From the NCBI RefSeq assembly GCF_900109525.1, contig NZ_FOAN01000005.1, positions 454,758-518,757 of the forward strand: a stretch of DNA of 64,000 bases, in the 5' to 3' direction. Positions 61,627 to 64,000 of the stretch are shown here, one piece after another; the first letter of the stretch is position 1; each line of letters opens with the position of its first letter. The notes below the pieces were generated by a model, which saw nothing but the letters and a program-made list of their open reading frames with translations, ran no database searches and was not told the DNA's origin. Origin of the DNA: Allobosea lupini. Its GTDB lineage: Bacteria; Pseudomonadota; Alphaproteobacteria; Rhizobiales; Beijerinckiaceae. A program made the translations under genes and the position numbers.

Positions 61627-62457
61627 TCACTTGCAAGTGGGGGTATGCGCCGCGACATCGTAGCCCGGCATGTCGGGCACGCCATAACCCGGGAACGGAG
61701 TGACGGCGGCGGAGTCGGCCGCCGGCTTGGTGCCGAACCATTTCTCATGGAGAGCGGCAATGGTGCCGTTGGTCTTCAGGCACTCGATGGCCTGGTCGAG
61801 CTCGCTGCGCAGCGGCCCGGAATCCTTGCGCAGTGCGACGGCCCAGACCAGCCCGGTCGAATAGGTGTAGGAGAGCTGGATCTGCGGATTGCTCCTGGCC
61901 GCCCACTGCACGACCGTGTTGCCGGCGACATTGGCGTAGGCCCGGCCGGAGATGACGGCCTGGACGGCGTCGGTCTGCGTGCCGAAGGATTCGACCTTCC
62001 AGCCGATCTTCTCTTCGAGGCCGCGCGCCCAGCTGTCATAGGCGGAGCCCTTGTTGACCGAGATGACCTTGCCCTTGAGTTCTTCGAGGGCGGTGATCGG
62101 CGGCGCGCCTTTCTTCGTCAGGAACTGGAAGTCGGTGTTGAGATAGCCTTCGGTGAAGAGCAGGCTCTCGGCGCGCTCCTTGCTAACCGTCACCGGCGCG
62201 ACGATGAAGTCGTAGGTGCCGGCCTGCAGGGCCGGGATCAGCCCGGAAAACTGAGCGGCATCGACTGTCACCGTCTTGCCGAGCTGCTTGCCGACGGCCT
62301 CGGCCAGATCGACGTTGAAGCCCTCGATGCCGCCGGAGAGCTTGGGCATGGCGTGAGGCGCGAACGTGCCATCGACGGCGGTCTTCAACGTCGTCTGCGC
62401 CATCGCGGCGGGGGCGAGCAACAAGGTCAAGCCGATGGTGGCGATTCTGGCGAACAT
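61627..62457 (-). CDS. Polar amino-acid-type ABC binding protein (hydantoin locus)
   Basis: The ATG at 62457 has AGGAG 6-7 nt upstream. 276 residues: a Sec signal (MFARIATIGLTLLLAPAAMAQ) and a family-3 binding fold (GIEGFNVDLAEAVGKQLG, then FDFIVAPVTVSKERAES). It heads the ABC genes and the hydantoin enzymes, divergent from the LysR gene, so is likely under its control. Confidence 0.92.
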   Translation of the reverse strand: MFARIATIGLTLLLAPAAMAQTTLKTAVDGTFAPHAMPKLSGGIEGFNVDLAEAVGKQLGKTVTVDAAQFSGLIPALQAGTYDFIVAPVTVSKERAESLLFTEGYLNTDFQFLTKKGAPPITALEELKGKVISVNKGSAYDSWARGLEEKIGWKVESFGTQTDAVQAVISGRAYANVAGNTVVQWAARSNPQIQLSYTYSTGLVWAVALRKDSGPLRSELDQAIECLKTNGTIAALHEKWFGTKPAADSAAVTPFPGYGVPDMPGYDVAAHTPTCK

Positions 62458-62594
62458 GGCGCGCTCCTGGGAACGGGAAACCGCAGGATAGTCAGGGCCG
62501 GAAAGCCGCCACAATATCAGATCTAGAAAAATCACTAGCCCTACTATCAATCAAATTTATACTGCCCGCGATCTGTCCAGAGGAGCCGGCCGAC

Positions 62595-63503
62595 GTGCTG
62601 AATTTGCGGCAACTCGAGATCTTTCGGGAGGTCATTCGCTGCCAAACGACAGTGGCGGCGGCGCAGGGGCTGGCCTTGTCGCAGCCGGCGGTGAGCACCG
62701 CGGTCAAGCAGATGGAACGGCAACTCGGCTTCCAGCTGTTCCAGCGGCAGGGCAACCGGCTGATCCCGACGCCGGAAGCGCTCGAGATGTATCGCGACAG
62801 CGATCCCATCTTCTCGATGGTCCAGTCCTTCTCGCGCAAGGTCACCGCGCTGCGCGACACGCGCAGCGGCTCGCTACGGCTTCTCGCGACGCCCCCGATC
62901 GCCAATGCACTGGTGCCCCGCGCCCTGGCGCGCTTCGCCAGCAGCCGGCCGGAGCTGCATGTCGATTTCGACGTGCGCCGTACCGATGGCGTCATCGAAG
63001 GGCTGGAGAGCGGCGCAGCCGATCTCGGCGTCTCGCTGGAGCCCTATGCGAGGCCGGGATTGGAGGCGGAACTGATCGGTGCCGGGCAGATGGTCTGCGC
63101 CATGACGCGGGACCATCCGCTGACCGCCAAAAGCGAGATTTCTCCTGCCATGCTCTCCGGCCACCGGATGATCGGCTTCGAGCCGGGCGCACGGCTCGGG
63201 CTGCTGCTGCAGCGGGACTTCTTCGCCGGTGCGCGCCCGGCCTGCCCGATCGAGGTGCGCTACAGCAACACGGCCTGCCTGCTGGCCGAGGCCGGCCTCG
63301 GCGTGGCGCTGGTCGATTCCTTTACCGCGATCAGCGGCAGCCGCTACCGGCTGGAAGTGCGGCCCCTTAGCCCGCGCGTCTCAGTCGAGGCCTACGCGCT
63401 CTATCAGAAGGCGCGCGCCCCCAAACGGCTCATCCGAGCCTTCATCGACGAGCTGAAGAAGGCGGTTCGCCCCGCCTTCCTGGAGACCGGCGAAGATCGC
63501 TGA
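62595..63503 (+). CDS. LysR-family regulator of the hydantoin locus
   Basis: 302 residues: an N-terminal winged HTH (LNLRQLEIFREVIRCQTTVAAAQGLALSQPAVS) and a LysR substrate-binding domain (about 90-295). The GTG at 62595 follows AGAGGAG by 10 nt. It is divergent from the binding-protein gene with a 137-bp AT-rich gap holding a TATACT -10 candidate at 62558-62563; a T-N11-A operator is expected there but I cannot single one out. It probably activates the importer and hydantoin genes on an inducer. Confidence 0.92.
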   Translation: MLNLRQLEIFREVIRCQTTVAAAQGLALSQPAVSTAVKQMERQLGFQLFQRQGNRLIPTPEALEMYRDSDPIFSMVQSFSRKVTALRDTRSGSLRLLATPPIANALVPRALARFASSRPELHVDFDVRRTDGVIEGLESGAADLGVSLEPYARPGLEAELIGAGQMVCAMTRDHPLTAKSEISPAMLSGHRMIGFEPGARLGLLLQRDFFAGARPACPIEVRYSNTACLLAEAGLGVALVDSFTAISGSRYRLEVRPLSPRVSVEAYALYQKARAPKRLIRAFIDELKKAVRPAFLETGEDR

Positions 63504-63599
63504 AGTTACAGGAGCGCAGTGCTTGGCTGGCCCGCAAGAAGCGTCGGCTCCGGACGGCCCACGCTCTCGGTCGCCAGCCCCAGGCGTCCGCTTCTGATG

Positions 63600-63736
63600 C
63601 GGCGCCGGCAGAGTGCGAAGCGCCAAGAGCAGAACTTGGCGCACCCTACGAAAGCAGATGGGGTGGATGGCTCCCGCTCCCGGCGCTGCAGCGCCACAGT
63701 GGTGCTGTCACGCAGCACGAGCTTGGAGCGACCACG
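63600..63736 (+). ncRNA. Possible bridge-RNA-encoding leader of the IS110 element
   Basis: The stretch before the transposase ATG has no gene but strong stem-loops: GGCGC-TGCA-GCGCC (63682-63695) and GTGCTG-TCACG-CAGCAC (63702-63718). In IS110-group elements the region between the left end and the transposase encodes a bridge RNA whose loops pair with target and donor DNA. The position and structure fit, but the element's left end is not located and the RNA boundary is a guess. Confidence 0.4.
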
Positions 63737-64000
63737 ATGGAGATCACGACTGTCGGCATCGACCTGGCCAAGAATGTCTTCCAGGTGCACGCCATCAACG
63801 GAACAGGAGAGGTCCTCGCCCGACGAGCGCTGAGGCGAGCTCAGGTCATGCCCTTCTTCCGCAAGCTTGCTCCCTGCCTGGTCGGCATGGAGGCCTGCGG
63901 CACGAGCCATCATTGGGCGCGCGAACTGACCGCTCTGGGGCATACTGTGCGATTGATGCCGCCGGCTTACGTCAAGCCATACGTGAAGCGGGGCAAGACC
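63737..64000 (+). mobile_element. IS110-family transposase, N-terminal part running off the window
   Basis: The ATG at 63737 has GGAG about 8 nt upstream and is followed by 88 open codons to the window edge. The N-terminus is the DEDD recombinase domain of IS110 (GIDLAKNVFQVHAI with catalytic Asp9; CLVGMEACGTSHHWAREL with the acidic Glu near residue 52; RLMPPAYVKPYVKRGK). The catalytic Ser of the C-terminal domain lies outside the window. It is a different part of the gene from the dead remnant at 22.75 kb, so the two cannot be compared directly. Confidence 0.9.

Noticed and set aside
1..64000. CRISPR arrays, rRNA or tRNA genes
   Set aside because: No regularly spaced direct repeats and no cloverleaf or rRNA-like sequence were noticed on either strand by eye; a covariance-model scan would settle the tRNA question.

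Overview
The window looks like chromosome from a metabolically versatile alphaproteobacterium, probably a soil- or plant-associated Hyphomicrobiales (Bosea-, Methylobacterium- or rhizobium-like). The reasons are high G+C, strong NNC/NNG codon use, many periplasmic-binding-protein ABC importers, a rhizobial-type ehu/eut ectoine locus and IS110-type DNA. This taxonomic call is an inference from gene content; no rRNA or tRNA lies in the window. LAYOUT. (1) 0.1-8.7 kb: a carbohydrate operon on the minus strand (binding protein, two CUT1 permeases, an alpha/alpha-toroid-like protein and a GH2 glycosidase), faced by a divergent LacI regulator with a perfect 16-bp palindromic operator between them. 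A LigT-like phosphoesterase and an SDR follow downstream. (2) 8.9-13.5 kb: a four-gene peptide/nickel/metallophore-type importer whose two ATPase domains are fused. (3) 13.6-22.1 kb: an eight-gene, tightly overlapping minus-strand operon (GT4, large catalase, GT2, GT-B, acyl-CoA-dehydrogenase-like flavoenzyme, PIG-L N-deacetylase, NodS-like methyltransferase, GT2). It looks like an undescribed glycoconjugate pathway. (4) 22.1-23.1 kb: a decayed island with an ABC-ATPase remnant abutting an IS110 transposase remnant. (5) 23.1-35.7 kb: ectoine/hydroxyectoine uptake and catabolism (AsnC/DoeX, EnuR, EutBCDE, EhuBCDA, semialdehyde dehydrogenase, DoeD), closed by a double-hairpin terminator. (6) 35.8-46.5 kb: a convergent minus-strand operon with a ProXWV-type betaine importer plus flavin reductase, luciferase-like monooxygenase, aldehyde dehydrogenase and alpha/beta hydrolase. 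This set matches the trigonelline (Tgn) ring-cleavage pathway. A PucR/GAF regulator and a divergent DUF1185 gene adjoin it. (7) 46.8-55.2 kb: a GntR-controlled sugar or sugar-acid locus with two tandem paralogous binding proteins, two permeases, a mandelate-racemase-type enzyme, an SDR and two unrecognised proteins. (8) 55.2-56.3 kb: mostly non-coding DNA with a glycosyltransferase fragment. (9) 56.3-63.5 kb: a hydantoin/N-carbamoyl-D-amino-acid locus (D-hydantoinase, hydantoin racemase, N-carbamoyl-D-amino-acid amidohydrolase, polar amino-acid ABC importer, LysR). (10) 63.5-64.0 kb: the left end of an IS110-family element whose transposase runs off the window, with a structured leader that may encode a bridge RNA. 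HOW IT FITS TOGETHER. The window is a string of uptake-plus-catabolism modules for plant- and soil-derived nitrogenous solutes (ectoines, a probable pyridinium betaine, hydantoins) and sugars. Each has its own regulator, and one separate biosynthetic operon builds something glycosylated, deacetylated and methylated. Neither sugar importer has its own ATPase. All functions are read from translated sequence and recalled family motifs; no database search was run.
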